The position numbers were made by a program, and so were the translations under genes. A stretch of DNA of 24,234 nt. Origin: a virus. The stretch covers positions 38,798-63,031 of the IMG/VR virus record IMGVR_UViG_3300030060_003615; one strand, given 5' to 3'. Below the pieces are notes generated by a model. That model had not been told where the DNA came from, ran no database searches, and saw only the letters and a program-made list of their open reading frames with translations. Shown in pieces: positions 1-8,153 of this stretch (within the stretch, counting starts at the first letter, position 1; the number at the start of each line of letters is the position of its first letter).

Positions 1-48
1 AGACAATAATACGTGTTTATCCACGTATGCTTTTGTGCTTTTAGGCAT
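1..48 (-). CDS. Start of an unidentified gene, truncated at the window edge
   Basis: An ATG at 46-48 on the minus strand opens a frame that stays open to the left edge; the first 16 residues begin MPKSTKAYVDKH. It starts 12 bases after the PolB stop codon on the same strand, so it is probably the next gene of the operon. Too little is visible to say what it does; the only support is position and open frame. Confidence 0.5.
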   Translation of the reverse strand, partial: MPKSTKAYVDKHVLLS

Positions 49-59
49 AACTTTGATTT

Positions 60-2051
60 TTAAAATAAACTATATTGATTTATAAATAATTCTGGGCGCA
101 TGGCTTTAATTTCATTATCTATTCTTTGCAAATAGAATTTGTAATTAATGTCATACTGTTCCCACGGCTCATCTTCATATAAATTAAAGATTCTTTGTAG
201 CCATTTGCCAGATACTACATTTATCTGTCTGTCATCTTGCAGGTTGTATTTTATTATTTTACTACCCGTGTTACAGACATAGTATCTTAAGGTCTTCTGA
301 ACATCTTCTTTAAATGGTATACCATCCCTGATACCCATATTAATAAACTTCCAGCTACCTCTAATTTTTGTTTGACCACAGAAATCAAATATATTTCTGC
401 TTCTAAGAATAAACTTTTTAGGATCTATATTATGTACAAAATAACTATATAAAGCTTTTGGTATAATTTGAAAACTTTTGTTCTTATGTAGTGCTAAGTT
501 TTTAAAATCAAATCTACCTTTGCATTTAGTTGCTGCAAAATAAAATTTACCATCTTGTTTTTTAAATAATGCTTCAGGGCTTTTAGATTGCAGTTTTATG
601 AAGTCCTCTTTTGAAACCTCATTATACTTAAAGATCCCTATATAATTATTTACATCTGGTACAATTAACTTTTGATATTCATCATGTTCAAGTTTTAGAT
701 TAGTTAACAATTCCCACTCCTCACATATCTTCATGTATTGATCTTTAAACCTAGTTGGTATCATAATTTCTACACCATCTGTGTTAGTCATGATTGGTAT
801 TGCGCCTGGTATCTGTTCTGATATCATTGTAAACAACATCATCAAACTTAATTGACCATTAATTGTAATACGCATTGTCAGCTCTGGATCATACAAGAAG
901 CTGTGTTTATCATTACTTAAACCATATGTAGAATTTAGAATAATCTTATATACATAATTTTTAGGATTAGATTTAGGAATCTTTTTCCTTTCATTAAAAA
1001 ACCATTCATACAGTTTACAAAACTCATCTGATGGTAAATGTGCAGGTGACCACCCGTTTCTAATAGCTAGATTTGGATAGTAACTTACAACATCTGAAGA
1101 CATAATTGTCATATCTTCATTAGGTATATATATACCCCTTTTTGCACCATGGACACCACCTAGACCAAAGTCTATTTCTACGCCCCGGTATTTAACATTA
1201 AACTTCAGGGCACCTTTTAAATTCTCTGCATCTAATACCAAGTTCTTAAACTTGTTTAGTAGATCATTAAATTCAGGTACATCAAACTTTAAATAAGGTA
1301 AGAGAATGTCATTAACATAAATTTGTCTTCTATATGTCCTGCCGTCTCTTAACTCATACTTGCTTATACCTGTTTCCTGTTGTAAAAAATACAAGAATAA
1401 TTCTTTAGATATCCGTGGTTCAGAAGCACTGTATAAACTAATACCATATTCTTCTGTTAATGCTCCTCTTAGTGCAATTTGATCCTTGCACAAATGCATT
1501 ATAGCTTTTGTACTTGCTACATCATTTAAACAATACTTAATTATATCATCAATCTGTTCAGCTGAATCTATAATAGTTGTGTGATGTAAAGGCATGTCCT
1601 GAACATTATGCCAGTCCATTGAGCATTGAATCCATTTTAATGAACTCATCTTAGCTCTGTTATCCCAATGATTTAATTTGAATATATCAATTTGCTTTAT
1701 TGCTAATTGCTTTTCACTCCATTCCTGGAACTCTTTATTTGTTTGTCTGTTTATACAGTCTTGTGCTTTGCCATATATTGATTTAGCAATTTGTTCACCG
1801 TCCTGTTTTAAGAATTGCTTTTCATGCTTGATAATAAAATTAGTTATCTGCGCATCAAATGCAAGTCCATTAAAAGATATATGCCATTGCTTCTCTTCAA
1901 TATTTTTTCTAAAGAACTTATATAGCTCTTTGATCTCATTATGAAAAGGTGTGCAACGAAATATCCTGACATCATCTTTGTTTTTGTAATGTTCAAAGAC
2001 ACCAATAAAGCAATTAGACAATGTCTCATAATCCATTACGTAATGCGTCAT
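60..2051 (-). CDS. Family B DNA polymerase with 3'-5' exonuclease domain
   Basis: Replicative DNA polymerase, 663 residues. The N-terminal proofreading exonuclease shows Exo I (D7-Y-E9), Exo II (N61 to D66 in NGLAFD) and Exo III (Y173 to D177 in YCLND). The polymerase domain has motif A (D320-VVSYYP), motif B (K369-IILNSTYG377) and motif C (TNTDG, catalytic D425). Only 49 residues separate motifs A and B, so the fingers are very short and the TPR1 insertion of phi29-type protein-primed enzymes seems absent; the primase and helicase in this window also argue for ordinary primers. Motif C has Asn423 where the first Asp of DTD usually sits. At 663 residues it is shorter than T4-type PolB (about 900). 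It is the second-last visible gene of the minus-strand operon, four bases after the gene before it. Confidence 0.95.
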   Translation of the reverse strand: MTHYVMDYETLSNCFIGVFEHYKNKDDVRIFRCTPFHNEIKELYKFFRKNIEEKQWHISFNGLAFDAQITNFIIKHEKQFLKQDGEQIAKSIYGKAQDCINRQTNKEFQEWSEKQLAIKQIDIFKLNHWDNRAKMSSLKWIQCSMDWHNVQDMPLHHTTIIDSAEQIDDIIKYCLNDVASTKAIMHLCKDQIALRGALTEEYGISLYSASEPRISKELFLYFLQQETGISKYELRDGRTYRRQIYVNDILLPYLKFDVPEFNDLLNKFKNLVLDAENLKGALKFNVKYRGVEIDFGLGGVHGAKRGIYIPNEDMTIMSSDVVSYYPNLAIRNGWSPAHLPSDEFCKLYEWFFNERKKIPKSNPKNYVYKIILNSTYGLSNDKHSFLYDPELTMRITINGQLSLMMLFTMISEQIPGAIPIMTNTDGVEIMIPTRFKDQYMKICEEWELLTNLKLEHDEYQKLIVPDVNNYIGIFKYNEVSKEDFIKLQSKSPEALFKKQDGKFYFAATKCKGRFDFKNLALHKNKSFQIIPKALYSYFVHNIDPKKFILRSRNIFDFCGQTKIRGSWKFINMGIRDGIPFKEDVQKTLRYYVCNTGSKIIKYNLQDDRQINVVSGKWLQRIFNLYEDEPWEQYDINYKFYLQRIDNEIKAMRPELFINQYSLF

Positions 2052-2055
2052 ACTA

Positions 2056-2247
2056 CTATTTTATAACCTTATGAACTTTCTTTGCTACCTCTCTACCAAA
2101 ATCTTGGTCATTTGGGTATTGCTTTCTTAATTGTATAACTTCTAATGCAAAGTCAACTAATAATTCCTTCTTAGGTTTTATGACTTGGTTTGCGTAAACA
2201 CAATCCTTAACTTGTCTATATTCATTTAATGTTCTTTTTTTAGCCAT
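2056..2247 (-). CDS. Small basic protein of unknown function
   Basis: 63 residues, rich in Lys/Arg and predicted helical, with a Lys-rich start (MAKKRTLNEYRQ) and end (VAKKVHKVIK). No family recognised. The ATG is preceded at 2251-2260 by the palindrome TTAAATTTAA, the leader type used by many genes here. It ends four bases before PolB starts, so the two are probably co-translated; a small polymerase-associated or DNA-binding role is possible but only inferred from position. A terminator lies just upstream (2263-2297), so this gene either has its own promoter or depends on read-through. Confidence 0.75.
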   Translation of the reverse strand: MAKKRTLNEYRQVKDCVYANQVIKPKKELLVDFALEVIQLRKQYPNDQDFGREVAKKVHKVIK

Positions 2248-2250
2248 AAA

Positions 2251-2260
2251 TTAAATTTAA
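2251..2260 (-). promoter_or_regulatory. AT-rich translation leader box before the 63-residue gene
   Basis: The perfect palindrome TTAAATTTAA lies 3 bases upstream of the ATG at 2247. Very similar boxes sit just upstream of the starts at 2824, 3398, 5511, 12179, 15391 and 15908, and no purine-rich Shine-Dalgarno sequence is seen. This matches Bacteroidota, whose ribosomes favour unstructured A/T-rich leaders. A promoter-related role cannot be excluded. Confidence 0.4.
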
Positions 2261-2262
2261 TA

Positions 2263-2297
2263 AAAAAAGGGTAAGATTAAAAACCCTACCCTTTTTT
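2263..2297 (-). terminator. Intrinsic terminator, possibly bidirectional
   Basis: An 11-bp perfect inverted repeat: AAAAAAGGGTA at 2263-2273 and TACCCTTTTTT at 2287-2297, with a 13-base loop. The stem has a GGGTA/TACCC core flanked by A and T runs, so either strand gives a hairpin followed by U residues. It lies between the 163-residue gene (stop at 2333) and the 63-residue gene before PolB, and would end or attenuate the upstream minus-strand transcript. Confidence 0.75.
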
Positions 2298-2332
2298 CTA
2301 CATAAATAACGAAGTAAATTATTTTCTAACTC

Positions 2333-2824
2333 TTAAGTAGAAATTACTTTTCCAGATTTATCTACTATTTTAGTTTCAGGTAGAATCATGTCTGGACCTA
2401 CAGCTCCCATATCTGGAGCTTTCTTTTCTGTTTCTTTCATAAACTTTTTGTAATCATAGCTTTCACTATTGCATGCAAACAAATCTACAAAAGATTCTTG
2501 CTCTTCTTTTTCTACAATGTAATACTCTGTAAATACATCAATGGTTGTACGTTGTTCTTTAAACGGATTACCATTCTCTTTCTTTTTTGTAGCACGTACT
2601 TGATTTCCGTTATCATCTAAACGGGGAATCATTTGAAAATTAGTTTTAGCAATTTTACTAATTACAACTAATAGAGTTGTATTAGGATCATAAATTACTT
2701 CTGAATACGGACAATCTTCCGTAATAGGAATCATCTTGAACGTATCTGTATTTTGCCAGTAACCAGTAACTAACATCATGTTGTTACCTTGTGCTTTGAT
2801 AGCTGTCAATTCTTTATTTTTCAT
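2333..2824 (-). CDS. Unknown phage protein, 163 residues
   Basis: No family recognised. The N-terminal two thirds look like a beta-rich domain (alternating hydrophobic stretches such as NTTLLVVISKI and FTEYYIVEK). The last 45 residues are charged and proline-containing and look flexible. No signal peptide, membrane segment or metal site is evident. The ATG overlaps the end of the 194-residue gene by 11 bases, indicating translational coupling, and the gene is followed by a terminator, so it closes a transcript that also carries the PD-(D/E)XK nuclease. A DNA-metabolism accessory role is inferred from context only. Confidence 0.8.
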   Translation of the reverse strand: MKNKELTAIKAQGNNMMLVTGYWQNTDTFKMIPITEDCPYSEVIYDPNTTLLVVISKIAKTNFQMIPRLDDNGNQVRATKKKENGNPFKEQRTTIDVFTEYYIVEKEEQESFVDLFACNSESYDYKKFMKETEKKAPDMGAVGPDMILPETKIVDKSGKVIST

Positions 2825-3398
2825 TTGACAAATTTAAGTTAAATGTTTGTAAATTTAAAATTTTCTTATCACTTACTAATACTTCTTGATCTAGTAAAGG
2901 TTTTGAACATAGTTCTCCAACCTGCTTTAGCAGATTTTCATTTACCTTCAAAATATTTGCATAGATCTTAAAGTATTTATCAGGGAATAAATAACTTTCT
3001 ACATGAGCATGGTGTCTTTTATGGTTCTTAAAGAACTTAAGAATACGCTGCTTGTAAGGAGTAGAGAGTTTGGAATATTTTCCATTTCTAATGTGCTTAT
3101 AATCAACTGCATAATCAGTAAAGTCAAACACATAAGCTCCTTTGTTATCATCAATTTCAAAATAATCTAAGAATAATTCATTGTTTAGCAATGCTATCTC
3201 CTCAAATCTTTTGAATTCCCTATCCTCTCTTTTATGATATACAACAATAAACTTGTTATCTTCAAACTCATACATACCATCCCAGGCCATATAAGTTTGA
3301 ACAGGTGTTACGCTAACACCTCTTTTAATCCTAAGAACAGGATACAGAAATATCCTGCTCTTTTGAATATACTTTTTATATATAGAAGTTAGCATCAT
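2814..3398 (-). CDS. Unknown phage protein, 194 residues
   Basis: No family recognised. The protein has a basic N terminus, a central aromatic and acidic region (DYFEIDDNKGAYVFDFTDY, about 98-116) and a basic stretch with a histidine cluster (FKNHKRHHAHVE, about 144-155). It reads as a soluble protein without membrane segments. ATG codons at 3398 and 3395 are adjacent, so the exact start is ambiguous by one codon; a TAAATTTAAA box at 3404-3413 precedes it. It begins 10 bases after the PD-(D/E)XK nuclease gene ends and overlaps the next gene by 11 bases, so it belongs to that operon. Confidence 0.8.
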   Translation of the reverse strand: MMLTSIYKKYIQKSRIFLYPVLRIKRGVSVTPVQTYMAWDGMYEFEDNKFIVVYHKREDREFKRFEEIALLNNELFLDYFEIDDNKGAYVFDFTDYAVDYKHIRNGKYSKLSTPYKQRILKFFKNHKRHHAHVESYLFPDKYFKIYANILKVNENLLKQVGELCSKPLLDQEVLVSDKKILNLQTFNLNLSNEK

Positions 3399-3408
3399 AC
3401 GTGTAAAT

Positions 3409-4428
3409 TTAAAGTTTTATTTTACCTAATGCAAATGCTTGTGGCAGATCAAACTCTTTATTTACAATATGATAATTAGCATCATCAAATACTTGATAGC
3501 TTTTATGATACCAGTGAGATAATGTTTTATCACTTACCGGAAAAGCATATAGTTGATTGTTTCTATCAAATACAATAAAGTTAAAAGATACTTCCCAACT
3601 TCCGTCAATAACATCTTTCAGAAAATCTTTAACTAAATCTATGTACATACAACATTGTAACCAATAGTTCCAATGCTCAACTGATTCTTCAAACTTTACC
3701 AGGGACTTACCTGTTGTTTTAAAATCATTAATAGTTACTTTCTTATTAACTACATCTACAACAAGATTATCAACGATACCTTTGAAACCAAATTTATATT
3801 TATTAGCTTCTGCAGATATTTCCAACTCATTATAAATACCAATATTATGACCATCATGTTGCAAGTCTAAACCAATAAGTTTTCTTATACATTCATCAGA
3901 CTTTACAATTTCAGCTCTCCTACTACATTTATCTAGCAATGCGCTATCTATAATAGTTCTGGTACCTTTAATTTTTAGAAACTCAAAGAAAGCTTCTCCT
4001 TTAACATCAGCTATCTTCTTTACTCTCTGCTCATCTTCTTTAAGTCTTTGATGCAGATTCTTTTCTTTTAACTTCTCCAAGATTATATCACTATAATCTG
4101 CTAGCGGCAGATCAACTTTATCAGTTCTTCTTGTGTGCTCTTTAAACACAGCTTGTATGATTTCCATTGAGCTTTCACTAGGTAAAGATTCTGGAGCAAC
4201 AATAAACTTGCTGTCAAAATCTAATCCGTCTAACACTAGATAATGAATTAACACACCCTCTAGAAGGTACTTTGCTATTTCACGATCTTTGTCTTTCAAT
4301 ACATATTCTTTATAGAATTTACTTGGTGCATCAAGTAATGTATTTAAACTACTATAACTAAAGTAAAAAGGCTTACTATAAAATTCAGCCTCCAAAATAT
4401 TTACATCTTTTTCTAGAACATCATTCAT
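3409..4428 (-). CDS. PD-(D/E)XK superfamily nuclease (RecB/Cas4-like exonuclease)
   Basis: 339 residues. The order of motifs fits the RecB/Cas4 branch of the PD-(D/E)XK nucleases: an N-terminal SYSSLNTLLDAPSKF segment, G58-x3-H62 (GVLIH), D220 in the GIVDNLVVD strand, D235-F-K237 (the D-x-K active-site pair), and Q258-x3-Y262. These are metal-dependent DNA exonucleases; a phage copy typically makes 3' single-stranded ends for recombination or degrades host DNA. The middle (about 80-190) is helical and carries no iron-sulfur cysteine set. It lies 9 bases downstream of the 357-residue gene. Substrate polarity cannot be read from sequence. Confidence 0.85.
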   Translation of the reverse strand: MNDVLEKDVNILEAEFYSKPFYFSYSSLNTLLDAPSKFYKEYVLKDKDREIAKYLLEGVLIHYLVLDGLDFDSKFIVAPESLPSESSMEIIQAVFKEHTRRTDKVDLPLADYSDIILEKLKEKNLHQRLKEDEQRVKKIADVKGEAFFEFLKIKGTRTIIDSALLDKCSRRAEIVKSDECIRKLIGLDLQHDGHNIGIYNELEISAEANKYKFGFKGIVDNLVVDVVNKKVTINDFKTTGKSLVKFEESVEHWNYWLQCCMYIDLVKDFLKDVIDGSWEVSFNFIVFDRNNQLYAFPVSDKTLSHWYHKSYQVFDDANYHIVNKEFDLPQAFALGKIKL

Positions 4429-4437
4429 ATGAATTAA

Positions 4438-5511
4438 TTATACATCATTAAAATTATTAAACTCCGGTCTAAGGCACGGTCCCTCTGTGTAGTACTTATT
4501 TATATCCTTGTTCTCATAACGGATATAATCAGCAGAACATAATGATTGTATGATTTGGACGTTTGATCTGGTAAATTTCTTGGTTGCTTTTAAAGCTTGT
4601 GTCAGCTTAAGCAAGTCAATATCTCCTATTTCTTTTCTTTCAAGATTAAAATATTTCAGGAGACTTCTAAAGTTTACATGATTAATAACAGGCTGATATG
4701 CCATCTTATTACCATATGCCTTTAAAAGCATAAGCAAATATACATAACTTTTTTCAAAATCACAATTAGCCATAAGCTCCATCATAAGAACTATATTTTC
4801 ATCATCATCACTTTCTCCAAAAGCTGTCATTTCATTATACTTTTTGTCATCTATTACAAGAGCATCTTTATTTAAATGTTTTAATAAATCTGTCTCATAA
4901 TATATTGGACATGTAATATTATTAAGCTTTGAATTCATTGGTATAAATACCATTGCCTTACAATCTTCTCCACTAAATGAAGAATAGCCCCATCTAGAAC
5001 CGCTTAACCATTGATCTAATGAAGTTTTATTACCTGTTGTTGCATCATTTGGTCCGTGGTAATAATTAGCTACTACAAAACTTGCATCAATATAACACGT
5101 TGTAAAACTATTCATGTGTGCTAGCATATGTAATTTATCCCATCTTCTATCCTGCTTTGTATAATTGGCTTTTATATAACCAAGAAAATCTGTTACCTTC
5201 ATTTCAATAGTCTTACAAACAGCCATGTTTTTATCTGTTTTAAAAGGGAAGTTCCCCTCTGCAGGAATAAAAACTGCGCTTGCTGTTTCTGGTTTTAATG
5301 TTGCTTTAAAATGTTCTTTAACTTTAAACCTTGGAACTGTACATCCAGGATAAAAATATAGAATATCTGAACCATCATCTTTTGCCTCCCATGCATCTTC
5401 TGATACATTTAATTCTTCCTCATAATCTTCAAGAAAGAATCCGTGCTTCAAACCAACTTTAAAATCAGTGAAGCTATCACCATTTTTACTAATAAAAATA
5501 TATTTTTCCAT
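4438..5511 (-). CDS. Unknown 357-residue protein downstream of a folded leader
   Basis: No family recognised. The N-terminal half is beta-rich and acidic (EDYEEELNVSEDAWE near 30), with a Gly/Ser/Asn/Trp-rich middle (about 152-180) and a helical C-terminal half that contains a hydrophobic helix (SYVYLLMLLKAYGNK, about 256-270), more likely buried than membrane-spanning. The ATG directly follows TAAATTTAATTTAAAT. Immediately upstream is a GC-rich non-coding element able to form a pseudoknot (5529-5612), so this gene and the nuclease after it could be controlled by it. The AAA+ ATPase and VWA genes precede it on the same strand, so it may be a partner or client of that pair; this is inference. 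Confidence 0.8.
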   Translation of the reverse strand: MEKYIFISKNGDSFTDFKVGLKHGFFLEDYEEELNVSEDAWEAKDDGSDILYFYPGCTVPRFKVKEHFKATLKPETASAVFIPAEGNFPFKTDKNMAVCKTIEMKVTDFLGYIKANYTKQDRRWDKLHMLAHMNSFTTCYIDASFVVANYYHGPNDATTGNKTSLDQWLSGSRWGYSSFSGEDCKAMVFIPMNSKLNNITCPIYYETDLLKHLNKDALVIDDKKYNEMTAFGESDDDENIVLMMELMANCDFEKSYVYLLMLLKAYGNKMAYQPVINHVNFRSLLKYFNLERKEIGDIDLLKLTQALKATKKFTRSNVQIIQSLCSADYIRYENKDINKYYTEGPCLRPEFNNFNDV

Positions 5512-5528
5512 AAATTTAATTTAAATAA

Positions 5529-5612
5529 AAGACGCGGCAGGGGATAAGTCCTACGCCACCCTGCCTTAAGAAATAGTACCGTCATTTAAAGGACTGCCTT
5601 ATCTTACGTCTT
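5529..5612 (-). ncRNA. Candidate structured RNA with pseudoknot (leader or intercistronic element)
   Basis: This 105-base gap is much richer in GC than its surroundings and has three compatible helices. P1: AAGACG at 5529-5534 with CGTCTT at 5607-5612, enclosing the element. P2: GGCAGGG at 5536-5542 with CCCTGCC at 5559-5565, 7 bp. Pseudoknot: the P2 loop sequence GATAA-GTCC at 5543-5551 with GGAC (5591-5594) and TTATC (5599-5603), 9 bp with a 4-base bulge. The topology works on either strand; co-orientation with the operon favours the minus strand, where P1 is followed by U-rich sequence and then the ATG at 5511. It does not fit a tRNA (no T-loop) and I do not recognise a known riboswitch or ribozyme. 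Riboswitch-like leader, attenuator or processing site are all possible. Confidence 0.55.
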
Positions 5613-5616
5613 ATAA

Positions 5617-6897
5617 TTATTTTGTTGCTAACTCTTGTACTTTGGTATCAAATAAAAGCTTTTGAAACTTTTTCTTATTACCATTGAGAATTTTCTTTAC
5701 AATATGATATTTAAGATCATCTGTAAATACTTCAGCGTGTTTAACAAGATGTGATATTCTATTAATAATAGGATCATCTATCTTATTACTTTCAGCATAG
5801 TTTAAGGTATAGTTAATTAACCTTGTTGACATTATGCTTGCTATATCTGCTCTGTAATTAGTTGCAGCTGATCCTCCGTCACATATAGCAAGTAGTAATT
5901 TATTTGCTATAGCATCATCACCTTGACCTAATAAGATCTCTTTAGGTGTCATCAACTTATCTAGTCTGTTATTAATAAAACTACTAAATAATGTTGCAAC
6001 TTCTGGACCAACTGAACCTTCACCTACCATTTGTATAAGAGGTAGTTGATCTTCAAACTTTGGTATAGAACTAATACAGTTAAAGAATGTTGTCATAGAT
6101 CTTGGATTAACTCTTTGATTTACAACTTCAGGATTCATCAACACAAAATTGATACATCTACCGTCAATACCTTCTCCTTCTGCCCACTCAGCCCAACGCT
6201 CATGATTCCATTTTAATACTACACTAACAAATCTAGTTCTTTGAGCTACGTCAATTGCATTTACTAAATACTCTCCATCATCTGGATTAGCTGTCAATAC
6301 AATGTGCCAGTCATCAGGCAGCTTCCAAGAAATATATTCTTGTCTATCTACCAATTCCATAACTGCTTGTATAAATCTTATGTCAGCACGGTTCCAATCA
6401 TCTAGTATAAGAATACCACCACCTTGCTTATCAGCAATCCACTCTGGTGGGCAGTATGACATTCTTTTTTCTCCAGTAAAATTGTATCCTTGCTTTACAT
6501 ATTCATCAATTGCATTTTCATCTACCCATATACAGTCACCTTCAATCTCTGATTCAACTTGAACTTTCTTCATTACTTCCATACCATTAGGAAGTTTTAC
6601 TTTCTTAAGTTCAGTTTTAACTTCTACGCCTCCTCCTTCTTTACATAACTGAAATTGACGTAACGGAAAACCAATTAAGTCACCAAGCTCTTCTATTTGA
6701 GCAAGATTAAGTTTTACATAATTTAATTCATGCTCTTCTGCTAATTGCAATGCGATACTTGTTTTACCAAGACCAGATTCACCAATTACTTCTGTTGCTA
6801 CAGGTCTTTTACCTTGAGCTTGTATGTGTCTATTGTTACTTATAATATGCTGGAGAAAATCTTTCATTTCTCCTGAGTCTAAACTTACTTGATTCAT
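5617..6897 (-). CDS. MoxR-type AAA+ ATPase
   Basis: 426 residues. Walker A is G39-ESGLGK45-T46, Walker B is the ILILDD stretch ending D166-D167 followed by NRA, and sensor 1 is N204 in TANPDD; a likely arginine finger lies in QRTRF near 219-223. This is the MoxR/dynein-like arrangement of ATPases that work with VWA-domain partners to remodel or load proteins. About 40 residues between the N-terminal strands and Walker B form a family-variable insertion. The gene starts 2 bases after the VWA/metallopeptidase gene ends, so the two are almost certainly one functional unit. A folded non-coding element follows it. The client protein is unknown. Confidence 0.88.
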   Translation of the reverse strand: MNQVSLDSGEMKDFLQHIISNNRHIQAQGKRPVATEVIGESGLGKTSIALQLAEEHELNYVKLNLAQIEELGDLIGFPLRQFQLCKEGGGVEVKTELKKVKLPNGMEVMKKVQVESEIEGDCIWVDENAIDEYVKQGYNFTGEKRMSYCPPEWIADKQGGGILILDDWNRADIRFIQAVMELVDRQEYISWKLPDDWHIVLTANPDDGEYLVNAIDVAQRTRFVSVVLKWNHERWAEWAEGEGIDGRCINFVLMNPEVVNQRVNPRSMTTFFNCISSIPKFEDQLPLIQMVGEGSVGPEVATLFSSFINNRLDKLMTPKEILLGQGDDAIANKLLLAICDGGSAATNYRADIASIMSTRLINYTLNYAESNKIDDPIINRISHLVKHAEVFTDDLKYHIVKKILNGNKKKFQKLLFDTKVQELATK

Positions 6898-6899
6898 TT

Positions 6900-8153
6900 T
6901 TATAATTCTAATTTAATTGTTGTTCCTGGGAATTTTTCATATGCATCTCCACCAGATGATATAACCCATAAAATATTACCTTTTGCATTCTCAGGTGCAC
7001 TGCATTCACCATCTGTAAAATAAAAGAGACAACTATACTCATGTAGTTTCTCATTATAATAATCTATTACAGGTTGAAAATCTGTACCACCTCTGCCGTG
7101 TATATTAAGATCCTTCTTAGGATCAAATTTACCTATATAAGAAATAGCTGTATCACACTGACATATAGTAACATCAGAGCCAGTCTTCTTTAAATGATGC
7201 AACTCATTTAAGAATTCTGTCAGCTCTCTTGTACTAACTGAACCTGACGTATCAATAGCTGCTAGAATATGCTTATGTCTTTTAATTTTAAGCCCTGGAA
7301 ATTCAGGTGTTCTTTTATTAAATTTACGCCTTGACTTTCTAGTATATGTTTTTGTAGACTTACCTACAAATCTTCTCATATATCCTTTCCAATCAAACTT
7401 AGCAGGTTCTAAAGTATTAAGCTTCTTGATTATCTCTTCAAATTCTCCTGGTACAAAACCTCTACTTTTTTCTACTTGTTCTGCTACTTGCTTTATAATA
7501 TGCCCTGTCTGAGCTTTGATAAGTTTCTGAGTTGCCTCATCCATCTTTTCAATATCATCCCATTTATGATCAGGCATTTCTATTACAGTGCCATCAGGTA
7601 ATTCTATATTACCATCTTCATTCACTTTACCTGGGACAGCTTCACCATCTCCTTCTCCTCCCATACCATTCATGCATTCTAAAGCATTGCCTAGATCAGA
7701 TCCGGATTCCATTTCTTCTATAAGCTTGTCATAGTAATAACGTGTACCTCTTCTTGGTTCTAAATCCATACCTTGTTCTTGAAATGTTTCTAAGAAACAT
7801 CCATTTTCTGGTAACCAATCCTTTTCTATGTACTGATTTATTTCTATGTCCATTGCTATATTTGCAATCTTCTTTTCTTTCAGATGAGTAAAATCTGTAA
7901 GATGAAAAAAGCCTATATGCAATAACTCATGTTTTAATATACCTAGTTTTTCTTTAGAAGACAATCCTTCCCAAAACTCCGAGTTAATTACTAACTCATA
8001 ATTTACACCATTTAATTTAACACCAGCTGTAGGAACTTTATGCTTGTCCCACATCTTATTTAGTGCCATTAAAATCAAACCATAAAAAGGCTCCTTAAGC
8101 ATTAATTCTTTAGAAGCCTTAGCTAACGTTTCTACTTTATTCTTTAAACTCAA
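6900..8153 (-). CDS. VWA-domain protein with N-terminal HExxH metallopeptidase-like domain
   Basis: 417 residues. The N-terminal domain has H75-E-L-L-H79 and H84, a zinc-metallopeptidase signature resembling the DUF2201 N-terminal family. A Gly/Glu-rich linker (about 160-190) and a basic segment (about 265-295) lead to a C-terminal VWA domain with an intact MIDAS site: D301-T-S303-G-S305, T357 in GGTDF and D381 in TDGE. It is paired with the MoxR ATPase 2 bases downstream; such ATPase-VWA pairs act as ATP-driven remodelling machines. The start is a TTG at 8153: no in-frame ATG lies upstream before a stop, and the first internal ATG (codon 18) would remove part of the conserved N terminus. It overlaps the preceding gene by 17 bases. 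Whether it is proteolytic cannot be judged. Confidence 0.85.
   Translation of the reverse strand: MSLKNKVETLAKASKELMLKEPFYGLILMALNKMWDKHKVPTAGVKLNGVNYELVINSEFWEGLSSKEKLGILKHELLHIGFFHLTDFTHLKEKKIANIAMDIEINQYIEKDWLPENGCFLETFQEQGMDLEPRRGTRYYYDKLIEEMESGSDLGNALECMNGMGGEGDGEAVPGKVNEDGNIELPDGTVIEMPDHKWDDIEKMDEATQKLIKAQTGHIIKQVAEQVEKSRGFVPGEFEEIIKKLNTLEPAKFDWKGYMRRFVGKSTKTYTRKSRRKFNKRTPEFPGLKIKRHKHILAAIDTSGSVSTRELTEFLNELHHLKKTGSDVTICQCDTAISYIGKFDPKKDLNIHGRGGTDFQPVIDYYNEKLHEYSCLFYFTDGECSAPENAKGNILWVISSGGDAYEKFPGTTIKLEL

Noticed and set aside
385-392. TATATTTG on the minus strand inside PolB
   Set aside because: It matches the -7 consensus, but it is deep inside a coding gene with no start nearby; such a match is expected by chance in AT-rich DNA.
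1678-1944. Plus-strand frames lying opposite minus-strand genes (for example here, 6302-6562, 7532-7723, 12604-12819, 15475-15738)
   Set aside because: All lie opposite genes with clear protein motifs; their Cys/Leu/Ser-rich translations are typical of antisense shadows.
1844-2029. 61-residue minus-strand frame inside the PolB exonuclease region
   Set aside because: It lies within the strongly supported Exo I/II coding region in another frame and has no recognisable features of its own.
60-2051. Protein-primed (phi29-type) polymerase
   Set aside because: The polymerase is short, but the space between motifs A and B is too small for a TPR1 insertion, and a primase and replicative helicase are encoded nearby.
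5529-5612. tRNA in the folded gap
   Set aside because: The outer 6-7 bp stem looks like an acceptor stem, but there is no T-loop (TTCRA), no anticodon arm of the right size, and the inner stem has a 16-base loop engaged in a pseudoknot.
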